Positions 23,053-34,589 are shown, counted from the stretch's first letter. The stretch is DNA of 64,000 nucleotides from Siphonodentalium dalli (GCA_032622095.1 CP136065.1:157177577-157241576), one strand, 5' to 3'. Notes: generated by a model from the letters alone, not told the origin. Program-made: numbers and translations.

Positions 23053-23289
23053 GCCAGGATCTCCCAAATGTAAAAAAAGTCACCCAGCATCTCGAAATCT
23101 CATCAATAGCTCAATTTTAGATAAGTCGTGTCCTAATTATTATTATGCAAAGAAAATATTGTTTTTGTGGAATTTCAACGGAATGTGAATGGGTATTCCG
23201 TTCGCTTTGAGTTTGACTGGGCACCGCAGTTCAGTATCCTTGAATCAGCTTTGATATGCTGGGTGACTTTTTGCACATTTGGGAGATCC
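23053..23289. repeat. Inverted repeat with ~35-bp arms
   Basis: 'aggatctcccaaatgtaaa' at 23056 is mirrored by 'tgcacatttgggagatcc' ending at 23289, and 'aagtcacccagcat' by 'atgctgggtgactt'. Further degenerate copies of 'ttgtgtctttttacacattcagatccg' follow to about 23340. The 84-codon frame across the right arm is probably incidental. Confidence 0.7.
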
Positions 23290-23798
23290 GTTGTGTCTTT
23301 TTACACATTCAGATCCGGTGTGTCTTTTTGCACGAAACTGTGCGAAAATGGCCAATTCAGCTTTACAAGGTTTAAGCAAAAATTACCTGTTGGTACACAT
23401 ACCAGTATTTATCCAAATTGAGATATTAATCAGGGTGTTAAAATTTGTTGCTCTACATTTATTGAATTTGAAGCCCGCATGTACGTATGTACCGTATATA
23501 CTATTCCAAGTGAAATGACCAGAACCTGCCATATAATCGTGAACCTTCTATCTATAATTTTACCACCATGAGGGTATGAAATACAAATGTATGTTGTGAC
23601 AATTTACAGGGGTTGATGTAGGCATTTATACAGTATTGGTTATTCATCCCATTCCTGTGAGCATCATAAGAGTGAGTTCAGATTGTTCAATTCAGCTTTT
23701 AATAGTTCAAACTCGTCATCAAATTTTGATTACTTAGACACCAAATTGTCTATCAGATTATCACACATGGATTTCACACGAAGAAAAGCCAATGCATG
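23290..23798. other. Unique stretch, nothing recognised
   Basis: Only short frames without motifs. Confidence 0.45.
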
Positions 23799-24259
23799 CA
23801 AGCCTGAGTTTAGTGTGCCTGATATTTGCAGAATGAGGTCCGCAGAGGGTGAATGTAATGACACTATACTGCACATCGGGCTAGCATCACTAAATTCACC
23901 ATCTGGGGACCTCATTCTGCTTAGGCCTCATCTTCTCTGTAAAGTTTCTTTATTATCAAATTTCTATATAAACATTTTCACAAAGATTCTTATTTATTTT
24001 TTAGTTTAGTTTCTCTATATCACCAAATTGGCAGACGACACATTGCAAAAACAAGGTTCCCAATTGGTGTACATCACAATATTCACCATTTGAGAATTAC
24101 AATCTAAGTCTCTGTCTCCCATAGCAGATGAGGTCATGCAGAATGAGGTCCCCAGAGGGTGAATTTGGAGACACTAGCCCGCCATGCAGGATATCGTAAC
24201 TAAATTCACCCTCTGGGGACCTCATTCTGCAAATGGCAGGCACACTAAACTCAGACTTG
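23799..24259. mobile_element. Family A MITE, full length
   Basis: 461 bp, ends CAAGCCTGAGTTTAGTGTG and complement, exact 8-bp duplication aatgcatg on both sides. Confidence 0.95.
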
Positions 24260-24286
24260 AATGCATGCTAGTATGACTAACTTTAA

Positions 24287-24527
24287 CACTTTCTTTACCA
24301 ACTACTCATTGACGAGTAGTCCTGAAATAATAAGTTCAACAAACAGCGGTTTGTGAACTTATTATCTAAATATTTGCCACAAATTAATAGAAATCTTTCT
24401 GTACTTGTACTATGTTTTCACTGTCTATCGGCTGCTTATATTTCCTGATCATCCCTTTAAATGAATAATAGAACTTTCCAAATATATTTTTATAACAAAT
24501 GGGAGAATCCATTTAGTGAAGAAAGGA
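24287..24527. mobile_element. Family N MITE (TTAA-flanked), copy 1
   Basis: TTAA|CACTTTCTTTACCAACTACTC on the left and GTGAAGAAAGGA|TTAA on the right. Contains the hairpin 'aagttcaacaaacagcggtttgtgaactt'. Confidence 0.8.
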
Positions 24528-24622
24528 TTAAACAATAAAACTGACAGACGTCAATAAATAAATATAAGACAAATTGCTTTAAATCGGATGAACTTATATT
24601 GAATGAGATGAATATGGTTTAA

Positions 24623-24815
24623 CATACTAGTAGGCCATAGGTAGTTTGTTGAACTTATTATCTAAATATTTTCCACCTACGAATATGAATTCTTCTACAC
24701 TTATATTATCTTTCCGTCTGCTCATATATTCTTAACATCCCTCAAAATGAGTAATAGACCATTCCAATATATACTTTTATAACTAGGTGGGAGAAGCCAT
24801 TCAGCATAGAAATGG
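24623..24815. mobile_element. Family N MITE, copy 2
   Basis: TTAA|CATACTAGTAGG and CATAGAAATGG|TTAA. Same inner blocks ('gttgaacttattatctaaatattttcc', 'gtctgctcatat') with the left part deleted. Confidence 0.75.
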
Positions 24816-25139
24816 TTAATGAGATATTGAAATATCAAAATGTGACTTTATGCCATCCACAACAGATTCGAATAATGATTTCAGTTGTCCATTGGACATT
24901 ACAGAGTATACTGTATGTCTTCCACAGTCTTGTATTTATAAAGCCCAATACACATGTATAAGATTGGATTTTATCGATATATTCTAATGAGAATTTGATT
25001 GAAGTTTGCTGGAAACTGGAAGGCGTTATTCATAAATGCAAACGAGGCAACTGATGCAATTTACCTTGTCATCGTAATTAGGTTAATGCAAAGTAGTTCC
25101 GGCTTTTATTCCACTTCTCGGTGAGATAAATATTCATTC
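24816..25139. other. Unique stretch, nothing recognised
   Basis: AT-rich, no gene or repeat recognised. Confidence 0.5.
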
Positions 25140-25147
25140 AATGGGTG

Positions 25148-25619
25148 CAAGCTTGAATTTAGTGTGCCTGTCATTTGCACAATGAGGTCCCCAGAGGGTG
25201 AATTTAGTGAAGTATCCCGCATAGCAGGCTAGCATCAATAAATTCACCCTCTGGGGACTTCATTCTTCTTAGTCCTCATCTTCTCTGGACAGTTTCTTTA
25301 TTATCAAATTTCTATAGAAACTTCTTCACATAGATTCTATTTCTTTTTTTGTTTAGTTTCTCAATATTCCCAAATTGACAGACGACACATTGCATAATCG
25401 AGGTTCCCAATGGGTGTACATCACAACATTCACCATTTGGGAACTTCAATCTGAGTATGTCTCCCGTAGCAGATAAGGCCATGCAGAATGAGGTCCACAG
25501 AGGGTGAATTTGGTGATGCTAGCCCGCTATGCAGAATAGCATCATGCGGGATATCGTCACTAAACTCACCCTCTGGGGACCTCATTCTGCAAATGACAGG
25601 CACACTAAACTCAGACTTG
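25148..25619. mobile_element. Family A MITE, full length
   Basis: 472 bp, ends CAAGCTTGAATTTAGTGTG and complement, exact 8-bp duplication aatgggtg (25140-25147, 25620-25627). The frames read across it are palindrome shadows. Confidence 0.95.
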
Positions 25620-25627
25620 AATGGGTG

Positions 25628-26028
25628 CAATTTTGTAAATGTGTTTCGGTTAACACGTATGGATTTATAATAGAGAGCTTTAGTTACATGTATTTGCAGG
25701 CACCAGCCTAGATGTTTCAAGTTGGGAGAAGCCACTACTTCTCCCTGTTCGGTTTTTAGGGAGAAGTTGACTGTAATGAGGGAGAATTAACAAAGGCTGA
25801 GGTTCAATTTGCACTACAACATCACTCTTCCATGGTCCAATAAGTATCATGCAACATCAGAGCCCATTTATATAACCAGTATAGTGAGCAATATCACCAC
25901 TATAATATGTACTTTAAATATACTGATGGGACATATGCATACAGGGTTAATTTGCGAAATGTATTGTTTCTAAATGTCAAAAGTTGATACAGAGGTTTCT
26001 AAAAATCACAATTTGCAATTTACATACT
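25628..26028. other. Unique stretch, nothing recognised
   Basis: No gene or repeat recognised. Confidence 0.5.
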
Positions 26029-26070
26029 ATAATGCCCTAAATAAGGAGTTGATTATTTAGGGCATTGTGG
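26029..26070. mobile_element. Family D minimal remnant
   Basis: TAATGCCCTAAATAAGG joined to the mirrored GATTATTTAGGGCATT, only the outer ends of a family D element. Confidence 0.7.
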
Positions 26071-26337
26071 AACATGGGGCACTATGTTTCACAAGACATC
26101 AAACACTTTCCAATTATGAGGAAGTTATGCCACTACTTCCATAGAATCTGTAAATAATGAAGTCTCCCTCTTAAATCCTATATTTTTAAGAGAAAAAAAA
26201 GAAAATATCATAATATTTTTCATATACTGTATATTTATGGAAACAAGACTGTAGTTTGCTCTTCTATTCTTTGTCCAACATCGCTACAAACCATGTGTGC
26301 GAGAAGGGGTTCCAAGGGCATGGGTTCAGGGGGCAAG

Positions 26338-26355
26338 GTGGGGGGGGGGGGGGGG
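26338..26355. repeat. Poly-G tract
   Basis: A run of G broken once by T, inside a G-rich stretch. Confidence 0.9.
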
Positions 26356-26610
26356 TGGTAGGGAGAGGGATGCGGAAGGGGAAATTTTGATACATGTAGG
26401 TTGCAGGTCACTTTGGTGAGTTTACAAGAAGCAAACTTCATCAATTTCATATTTTATGGCAGTCTTTGCATGCATCCTCGTGATTGAACAAGTTTCTGAA
26501 CTCTCAGGAAATATGCAGTTCAGGGAGTCCAATATATCTCTAACTGTGTATTCATGATTTTGCAAAACCTCTCTAATTGGAGGAATGAATCTAATCTGTC
26601 TGACAGTTAA

Positions 26611-26858
26611 CCATTTCTATACTAAATACTCATTAACAAGTAGTTCCCTTAGGAAATGTTCAGATAATAAGTTCAACAAACGACCTGTTGAACTTATTAC
26701 CTATCTCAAACATTTCCCTCCAATAAATAGGACTCCTTTTGCACTTGTATTATCTGTCATCTGCTTATTTTTCCTGAAAACCCCTCCAAGTGAATAATAG
26801 TCCATTCCAATGTATACTTTTATAACTGAGTGGGAAAATCCATTTCGTAAATAAAATA
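26611..26858. mobile_element. Family N MITE, copy 3
   Basis: TTAA|CCATTTCTATACTAAATACTC on the left, GTAAATAAAATA|TTAA on the right. The inner hairpin 'aagttcaacaaacgacctgttgaactt' is intact. Confidence 0.8.
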
Positions 26859-27098
26859 TTAAAACTGATTCCAAACTTCTCAACTCACGCCAAGATCTTC
26901 TTTCAATTCTTTCAAGTTGACATAACATTGTTTAATTATGATACTCCTTTATGGTCTAGACCAATCCCTGTATTGTTTTGCTTTCTATCAAGTGAATAAA
27001 TACTCTGGGACCCCATATATAACATTGTTACGGCTCCGGTGCATTTAGCCTCATTTTATTTTCATGTTTCATGCATTCACTGGTACATGTAAGGCCTA

Positions 27099-27261
27099 AA
27101 GGCCCATGCAGACGGCGATGTGAGTGTCATGTCCTAGGCGAATTCTGCGTCAACGCTTCAATATTATGATACCATTCACATAAAAATTGCGATGATTGCA
27201 ACACTCGCGATAATTGCGATGCATCGCTAGCGATGCTCGCATTAATGTCTGTATGGGCCTT
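27099..27261. mobile_element. Family S MITE (Harbinger-like)
   Basis: Ends AAGGCCCATGCAGAC and GTCTGTATGGGCCTT match at 14 of 15 positions. Flanked by TAA if the element is read as AGGCCC...GGGCCT, which fits the 3-bp target of PIF/Harbinger elements. The interior is rich in 'gcgat' (CpG). Confidence 0.7.
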
Positions 27262-27416
27262 AAAATAAGGTGTGTTTCCTCTGAAATGATAAAATGTTCA
27301 GCAGTCAGAAGAAAGTTTTTGTTATCAAATTTATTTTCTGCATTATAATATCTATAAAGTTTGTAGTGCAATTTGTTGAATATTCTGCAAAAGATTTTAT
27401 TAACTTGAGTCCACAG

Positions 27417-27561
27417 GCACCTACGTCCGAGGAAGTTCAACCTGCCACCCACAGCTACACAACATGGACATTGTGTGTCTATGTGTGGAGGGGTAAACTC
27501 CCCATAGTGGACTCAACTATTGAAGCATTTCAAAAAATTGGACCAAGAAGGAACGTCCAAA
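27417..27561 (+). CDS. Candidate internal exon, unknown product
   Basis: A frame open from 27294 crosses a good acceptor (gagtccacag|GCA) and a strong donor (CCAAA|GTAAGT). The 48 codons between read APTSEEVQPATHSYTTWTLC..., ending GPRRNVQ, with a far less AT-rich composition than the flanks. I do not recognise the protein. Coding status rests on splice signals, composition and the open frame only. Confidence 0.3.
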
Positions 27562-28081
27562 GTAAGTTTCCACTAAACATTTTACATTGATGCCCGCAGC
27601 CATCTTTATCCTACCATAACTTGAAATGCTCCCTTTCAACCAGACTAATTTCTGGCGGTTTCTGACACTTGTTTCCGAAATATATTTCCAAAACATAGCA
27701 AAGATGAAAAATTTCATTTGCAGAATTGTTGCCACAGAAAAAAAATGCGGACACCTAATAAGATTTATCTGTTGAGTGGGTCTCAGACTCAGGGGAACTG
27801 AGTCATGTTAGGGGAAATTGAAACACTTCTTTTTTAGGCCTAAATATTACAACATATTATTGAATAATTCTGGCAGTTTTTGAAGATATCAGTAGGGTTC
27901 CATTTTAAATGGCCAGTTTAATGTGTGCATTGTTCAAATCTTTAATGTGAGCAATTGTTGACAACAACTACATTGTTTTAATTTGGTTGGGTTGAAAAAT
28001 GCTTCCAGATATATATGGACTATGACCACTTGATGAATTTGATTGAAAATTATTTCCAGATATATCAGGGCCAGGAAACTA
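27562..28081. other. Unique stretch, nothing recognised
   Basis: AT-rich, no gene or repeat recognised. Confidence 0.45.
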
Positions 28082-28294
28082 CAGTAATGCTCTAATTAAT
28101 TGACCTCTTAACCAAAGCAGAATTATGGGTAACTTTTCAGGATTTAATCGGAAATATGGCTTGTTGCCATTCATTGGAAAGCTCTCGGGGAGAGCTTTCC
28201 GATGAATGGCAACAAGCCATATTTCCGACTAAATCCTGAAAAGTTACCCATAATTCTGCTTTGGTTAAGAGGTCGATTAATTAGAGCATTACTG
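28082..28294. mobile_element. Family D palindromic MITE, full length
   Basis: TA-flanked CAGTAATGCTCTAATTAATT and complement. The two ~105-base arms are almost perfect mirror copies. Confidence 0.93.
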
Positions 28295-28482
28295 TACGTA
28301 ATAATTTGCTCGATAAAAATAATAAGCTATCACAACAACTCATCTCGGTTACTGCAAAAAAATGGTATGTCGAACAGATTTATTTGTAATGAAATACTGG
28401 CATCCAAATTTCACAACCTCGAAAAATAATGACCGAAGCCAGCCGAAGTTACTTTTACAATTATATCATTTCAACAGTCATA

Positions 28483-28615
28483 AAGTAATGCCCTAATTAA
28501 TCGACTTACTGAGAGCTTTCCGATGAATGGCATCAAGCCATATTTCCGACTAAATCCTGCAAAGTTACCCATAATTCTGCTGTGGTTAAGGAGTCGAATA
28601 TTTAGGGCATTACTG
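28483..28615. mobile_element. Family D MITE, left arm deleted
   Basis: AAGTAATGCCCTAATTAATC then a jump to 'gagagctttccgatgaatgg' and an intact right arm, TA-flanked. Confidence 0.88.
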
Positions 28616-28817
28616 TACTTTTACAATTATATAATCTCAACAGTCATATTTATATGGGGACAGGATTGATAGCGAGGTAGCAAACATTTGCTATCTTTTT
28701 TTTTTGGTTGAGTTATGTGGTGAAGAAAACAAAGAATACTCACTCGATGTGAGACATCTTACCACCGTTTTCGAGTCAATTAATGATGTAGGTTCACGCC
28801 TCTCTATGTATAGACTA

Positions 28818-29004
28818 CAGTAATGCCCTAAATAATCGACTCCTTAACCAATGCATAATTATAGGTAATTTGTCAGGATTTAGTCGGAAATATGGCTTGT
28901 TGCCATTCATCGGAAAGCTCTCAGTGAATAAAATCTGACTAAATCATGAAAAATTACCCATAATTCTGTTGTGGTTAAGGAGTCGATTATTTAGGGCATT
29001 ATTG
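28818..29004. mobile_element. Family D palindromic MITE
   Basis: TA-flanked CAGTAATGCCC and GGGCATTATTG. The right arm has a deletion of about 30 bases at the centre. Confidence 0.9.
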
Positions 29005-29201
29005 TATCATCATTTGATCGCATGATATCTTGTCTAATGTATGAATGTCATCTTGATCCCTGATCTCTCTTCAACTCACTATATTTACATAGAAAACTTC
29101 ACACAGCATAATTGTCCTTCCATGTAGTTGCTGCCAAATGCATGTATGTTTGTAGCAACATCATCTATTGTAATGAAAACGGCATATATCTGCATATTTA
29201 T

Positions 29202-29465
29202 CCCTTTCATAATGGGAGCCTTGCTGGTGCAGCATTAAAGACCATGTGCCTGTGTATTCTGTTATATATGCGAGTCTCCCATAGGGAGCCTTGCATATAT
29301 AAAAGATTGCACTGGCTTATGTCAAGGTAAATATTGATAGGCCAATGCATTCTCTTATATATGCAAGGCTCGCTCCCTGTGAGAGACTCACATATATACC
29401 GGTAAGAGAATGCATTGGCACAGGGTTTTTGCAAAACATTTCAGTAAGTTCCAGTCATGAAAGGG
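29202..29465. mobile_element. Family B MITE
   Basis: CCCTTTCATAATGGGAGC and (ttccagt)CATGAAAGGG with both internal hairpins. Flanks TTAT/TTAT rather than TTAA. Confidence 0.8.
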
Positions 29466-29496
29466 TTATATATCACCAATTTTGAATATTTCTCCC

Positions 29497-29602
29497 CGAG
29501 AGCTTTCCGATGAATGGCAACAAGCCATATTTCCGACTAATTTCTGAAAAGTTACCCATTATTCTGCTGTGGTTAAAAAGTCAATTACTTAGAGCATTAC
29601 TG
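29497..29602. mobile_element. Family D MITE, right half only
   Basis: Starts at the palindrome centre (ccgagagctttccgatgaatgg) and runs to AGAGCATTACTG|TA. The left half is absent. Confidence 0.85.
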
Positions 29603-29948
29603 TATGTCCCAACAGCATATTTAATGCACATTTACTGAATGGTTTTATAAATTGGATCTTGTGTTGCATAAGGGTGATGTTGAGGTGTAAATTGAACTTC
29701 AGTCATTAATACTTCTCAAAGCCTTAGCTAATTACGTAATTATTTTAACACTCTTGTCAGAGGTTTGGGGTATACCATGAACAGCCATGAAGGTAAATAT
29801 TTGATGTTATACCCTAAATTTCTCAAGTTAATATCTAATTACTGGATGCAGAATGACAAATAATAATGCTTCTCAGTCAAGATATACTCATCTCTCTACA
29901 GCTGCCCTACAAAATTCTTCATAAATAGGCAGATAGATGCCGTTGTCA
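29603..29948. other. Unique stretch, nothing recognised
   Basis: No gene or repeat recognised. Confidence 0.5.
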
Positions 29949-30290
29949 CAAAGCCTACAAATAGTGTGTCTGTCATTAGCAGAATGATGCTTTCCCGCAC
30001 AGTGGGCTAGCATCACCAAATTCACCCTCTGGGGACCTCATTCTGCTTAAGCCTCATATTTTTGGAAGTATCTATATGCTCAAATTTACATTGTTTTTCC
30101 TTTCTGGGAAGTTTCAATATCCCCTGATTTGCATAAAATAAAATGCATATCGAGGCGACTAATGGGTGAACATCACCAACTGGGGAACTTCAATCTGATT
30201 CTTGGTCTCCCATAAAAAGCAGTTGAGGCCTTAGCAGAATGAGGTTCCCAGGGGGTGAATTTGGTGATGATAGCCCTCCATCACTAACAT
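29949..30290. mobile_element. Family A MITE, right end truncated
   Basis: Left end CAAAGCCTACAAATAGTGTG, the first palindrome half deleted, centre 'gaggcgactaatgggtgaaca', then 'gaggttcccagggggtgaa' ending in 'gatagccctcc'. The right terminus is missing. Confidence 0.75.
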
Positions 30291-30873
30291 AAATACTGTT
30301 GCCAGCAGCAACATGGCAGGATGATTGTGAACTTGAAAACTCAGTACAGGCCACCCTTGAAATTTGCAAATTTCTACCACTGCATTGCTTTAGAATTGCA
30401 TGAACTTATATATTTGCTTCTATGGCTTTTACTATGGAATTGCCTTTTACTGTAGCTAATATTGAGGGCTGTTACAAGGATAGATCTGGGTTTTGGGGTC
30501 ACATTAATGACCCATGTATATTTTCTGGATCCTTTAGATATTATCTGAAATTAATTATGAATGACTTACGGAGGATATATATATTCTGCTAAGCATTGTA
30601 TGGTATCTCATACCAACACAAATACTTCAGCATATGTAATCATAATAAGCATTCCAATAGTATGTAATAAATACTAAGTTTGACACATCTCAGACTGTCA
30701 AAATGGGGCTGCCTTTTTAAATTAAAAAAATCACACAGTTTTTGTTATTTTTTTGAGAATGACCACTAAAATAACCATTCAATTCTTGAATGAATTCTCC
30801 CATTCAGTTCTGAAGGTATATAAGGGAATGGTTCATTCTTTATGTGTTGGGATGTACAAATAGTAAAAGCAGA
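30291..30873. other. Unique stretch, nothing recognised
   Basis: AT-rich. No gene or shared repeat recognised. Confidence 0.5.
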
Positions 30874-32150
30874 CAAGCCTGCAAATAGTGTGTCTGTTAT
30901 TTGCAGAATGAGGTCCCCAGAGGGTGAATTTAGTGATGCTATCCTGCATAGCGGGCTAGTATCACTAAATTCACCCTCTGGGGACCTCGTTCTGCTTAGG
31001 CCTCATCTTCTCTGAAAATTTTCATTATTATCAAATTTCAGAAGAAACTTCTTCACATAGATTCTATTTCTTTTTAGCTCAACTTTACTTTGTAAAGTTT
31101 GAGCTATTGCCATAGCTTTGTTGTCCGTGTGTGTGTGCGTGTGTGATTCGTCAACAATTTCCTTTAGCATGGGCTACAGGTCGTACCTTTGGTTTGATCA
31201 TTATAAATTTGTCATAGCTGTTGACATTGACATGTAGATGGGAACGAGTCATTTTGGGGTCATTTGGCCAAAAAACATGGCCGCCAGCAGCCATCTTGGA
31301 TTTTACTCTTTGCATGACTAAAACCTGTGGCACGGGCTACAGGTCGTACCTTTGGTTGGATCATTATGATATTTGTCATGGCTGTTGACATTGACATGTA
31401 GATGGGAACAGGTCATTTTGGGGTCATTTGGCCAAAAAACATGGCCGCCAGTGGCCATCTTGGATTTAAAAATTCAATCCATTAGCACGGGCTACAGGTC
31501 GTACTGTTCGTCTGATGATCATGAAATTGTCATGGATGTTAATATTGACATGTAGATGGGAACGAGTAATTTTGGGGTCGTTTGGCCAAAAAACATGGCC
31601 GCCAGCAGCCATCTTGGATTTTACTCATTGCTTGACTAAATCCTTTGACACGGGCTACAGGTTGTACCTTTGGTCCGATCATCATGAAATTTGTCATGGA
31701 TGTTAAAAATGACATGTAGATGGGAACGAGACATTTTGGGGTCATTCGGCCAAAAGACATGGCTGCCAGCGGCCATCTTGAATTTTATTCTTTGCATAAA
31801 TAGACCTTTCAACTTTCCACATTCCTAATCACTCCATTGACTGTAACACATGAAATTATTCCCTTTCCAAGTTGGGCTACAGTGTCATTGACACTTTCAT
31901 TTAGTTTAGTTTCTCTATATCCCCAAATTGGCAGACGACACATTGTATAATCAAGGTTCCAAATGGGTGTACATCACAATATTCACCATTTGGGAACTTC
32001 AATCTGAGTCTATGTCTCCCATAACATATGAGGCCATTCAGAATGAGGTCCCCAGAGGGTGATTCTAGCCCTCTGTGCAGGATAGCATCACCAAATTCAC
32101 CCTCTGGGGAACTCATTCTGCAAATGACAGGCACACTATTTGCAGACTTG
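30874..32150. mobile_element. Family A MITE split by a family C insertion
   Basis: Left half (30874-31077) and right half (31900-32150) join to a normal family A element, with 'attctatttctttttag' on the left continuing as 'tttagtttctctatatcccc' on the right. The outer flanks share aagcagac. The ~820-bp insert is family C. Confidence 0.9.
31078..31899 (+). mobile_element. Family C tandem-core element, copy 3, complete
   Basis: Starts with a hairpin (CTCAACTTTACTTTGTAAAG then TTTGAGCTATTG), a short GTGTGTGTGCGTGTGTG run, then four units with 'acatggccgccagc' at 31274, 31438, 31592 and 31756 (spacings 164, 154, 164), and ends 'ctacagtgtcattgacactttca'. Probably flanked by TTTAG on both sides. 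Because it sits inside a family A copy both its borders are known. Confidence 0.88.
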
Positions 32151-32268
32151 AAGCAGACAACACAATGAGAAACACCCTTAATAATTCATTTCTATGAATA
32201 TCCAGCTTATAAGCCCAAGGCAATCAAGTAACTACTCATCACTGAGTATTCAATTATCAAAGTGTTAA

Positions 32269-32498
32269 CCCTTCCATGACTTGGGCTTCCTGTGCCAATG
32301 CATTCTCTTATATATGCGAGTCTCCCATAGGGAGCCTCGCATATATAAGAGAATTCATTGGCCTAACACTATTTACCTTGTAAACCAGTGCATTCTCTTG
32401 TATAATTGAGGCTCCCTATGGGAGACTTGCATTTATAGGAGAATTTGCTGGCACATGTTCTTTACTGTTGCACCGATGAAGCTCCCGCAATGAAAGGG
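32269..32498. mobile_element. Family B MITE
   Basis: TTAA|CCCTTCCATGAC on the left and CAATGAAAGGG|TTAG on the right, with both internal hairpins. Confidence 0.85.
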
Positions 32499-32878
32499 TT
32501 AGCACTGAGGGGTCCTAATTGATATCTAAAGACCGTCATCGAGTTGGCATTATAATACTATTGATTTCTCACCGATGTCCTTGATGTAAATGCATTACTA
32601 CATAAGATGTGTCAAGCTGAATTATGTTTGCGCCATAATTAGATTTCAGTTGTTCTAATTCTCTTGTTTCTAGCTATTGTAAATCAGAAAGAAAATTATA
32701 GTTGAATTGATCTTTGGAAATGTTCCTGCTGCAAGGCCCCTTGAGTATGTTCTCATGCTGTATAACTGCGGTATTCACCAATTAACTGAATCCACTGAGA
32801 TCAGTCCAACCAGGCTATATATTATATTACTGACATTTAGCCTTTAAAACAATCATTAGTTTCCCTATTTGACTTTGA
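32499..32878. other. Unique stretch, nothing recognised
   Basis: No gene or repeat recognised. Confidence 0.5.
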
Positions 32879-32886
32879 AGTGTGTT

Positions 32887-33346
32887 CAAGTCTGAGTTTA
32901 GTGTGCCTGTCATTTGCAGAATGAGGTCCCCAGAGGGTGAATTTAGTGATGCTATCCCGCATAGCAGGCTAGCATCACTAAATTCACCCTCTGGGGACCT
33001 CATTCTGCATGGCCTCATCTGCTATGGGAGATATAGACTCAGATTGAAATTCCTAAATGGTGAATATTTTGATGTACACCCATTGGGAACTTCGATTATG
33101 CAATGTGTTGTCTGCCAATTTGGGGATATAGACAAACTAAACTAAAAAAGAAATAGAATCTATGTGAAGAAGTTTCAAAAGAAATTTGATGATAAAGAAT
33201 CTTTCCAGAGAAGATGAGGCCAAAGCAGAATGAGGTCCCCAGAGGGTGAATTTAGTGATACTAGCCAGCTATGCGGGATAGCATCACTAAATTCACCCTC
33301 TGGGGACATAATTCTGCAAATGACAGGCATACTAAACTCAGACTTG
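32887..33346. mobile_element. Family A MITE, best full-length copy
   Basis: 460 bp, ends CAAGTCTGAGTTTAGTGTG and complement, exact 8-bp duplication agtgtgtt (32879-32886, 33347-33354). Outer palindrome, central spacer with 'cacccattgggaacttcgatt', and a second palindrome mirrored to the first. Frames on both strands are palindrome shadows. Confidence 0.95.
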
Positions 33347-33354
33347 AGTGTGTT

Positions 33355-34080
33355 GAAGGACAGATATCAAATATCCATTTGTGAACCATATAAATCTCCC
33401 TGGTTCATGCAAGCATATCTTATATTATATTATATAAGTTTGAATGAAGCCCTATAGGTCTGGTTAATTATATTATAGTGGTTTGAATATAACACCCTTC
33501 AAAACCTATGGAATTTTTATTTGACAAGTTTTCGAGTAGTCGTAACCTGATAAATGTTAGTGCCATAGATCTAAAATGATGTTACATTGAAACTGTATAT
33601 TTCGTATTATATGGAAAATGACATCAACATTCCAACCCCAAGATTTAAATAGTGTGTAGCTCTTCTCTTCACTTATACGAATTGCCAAAGAGGATGCTAA
33701 AATAATCAATTAAAATGCTTCGAAAAAGGGTTAAACAATTTTCACAATTTCTCTTCCATATTTAGTCCTCTTCATTCATCTGGAAATTATGATTTATGTG
33801 CTTGCTACATTTCCTTCCACATTACTCATTGTTGATTTGTAACAGATATTGAACAGGTTTAGATTAAAAATAATTCTAAATTCACCCGTCAAGCATAACT
33901 GACTATAATACTCTGTGCCCGAGGTGAGAAATATTATCTAGTAGCGTAGCAGCTATGTTATATTTCCAAACGAATTCTGTGCAGCATCCACAGCAGTTTT
34001 GTTAGTTGTCAGTGAGCCACAAAACATGCCATACTATAGTCTGTATTAACTTTGATCGCTATTCACTTCTAGTGATTCAC
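33355..34080. other. Unique stretch, nothing recognised
   Basis: AT-rich; no gene or repeat recognised. Confidence 0.5.
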
Positions 34081-34239
34081 AGTCACATAGTATGGCATGT
34101 TATAGTATGCTACACAATATTCAGTCACATAGTATGGAATGTTATAGTCTGCTACACAATATCCAGTCATACTGTATAGAATGTTATAGTCTGCTACACA
34201 ATATGCAGTCATACTGTATGGAATGTTATAGTCTGCTGG
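34081..34239. repeat. 42-bp minisatellite, about four units
   Basis: 'agtcacatagtatgg' or 'agtcatactgtatgg' recurs at 34081, 34123, 34165 and 34207, each followed by 'atgttatagtctgctacacaat'. The exact multiple of three (42) gives the open minus-strand frame, which is unlikely to be a gene. Confidence 0.92.
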
Positions 34240-34589
34240 TTCTTTGACGGGCAAAGTTTTAAGTTTTCAATGTAAACTTCTGCATTCATATATGAATTGA
34301 ACTTGTGCTCCCCATCTTATTTGGTGCAAATTGGGGTCTGTATAGCACTAAAGTATAGCGCTCTTTTGTGCAGCTTACTGTTTTTCAATATTTTGTCTTG
34401 TGATTTCTTGCCAATGAGTGCTGCTGTTTCCTGTTTTCCAATGGTAGTTGAATTGACGCTTCCATTCATTTTGTATATCTTTCCATGTTGCTCATTTTAA
34501 CATCTGCTGCAAAATTATGTGAATGTTATCTAGTGAATTGCATTAACACAGGCCAATACAGCAATACATACATATTATCACTACAATGA
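34240..34589. other. Unique stretch, nothing recognised
   Basis: A 67-codon frame at 34297-34500 is hydrophobic and has no recognised motif. Confidence 0.45.

Noticed and set aside
26235-26450. Proline-rich minus-strand frame
   Set aside because: The proline run is the poly-G tract read on the other strand.
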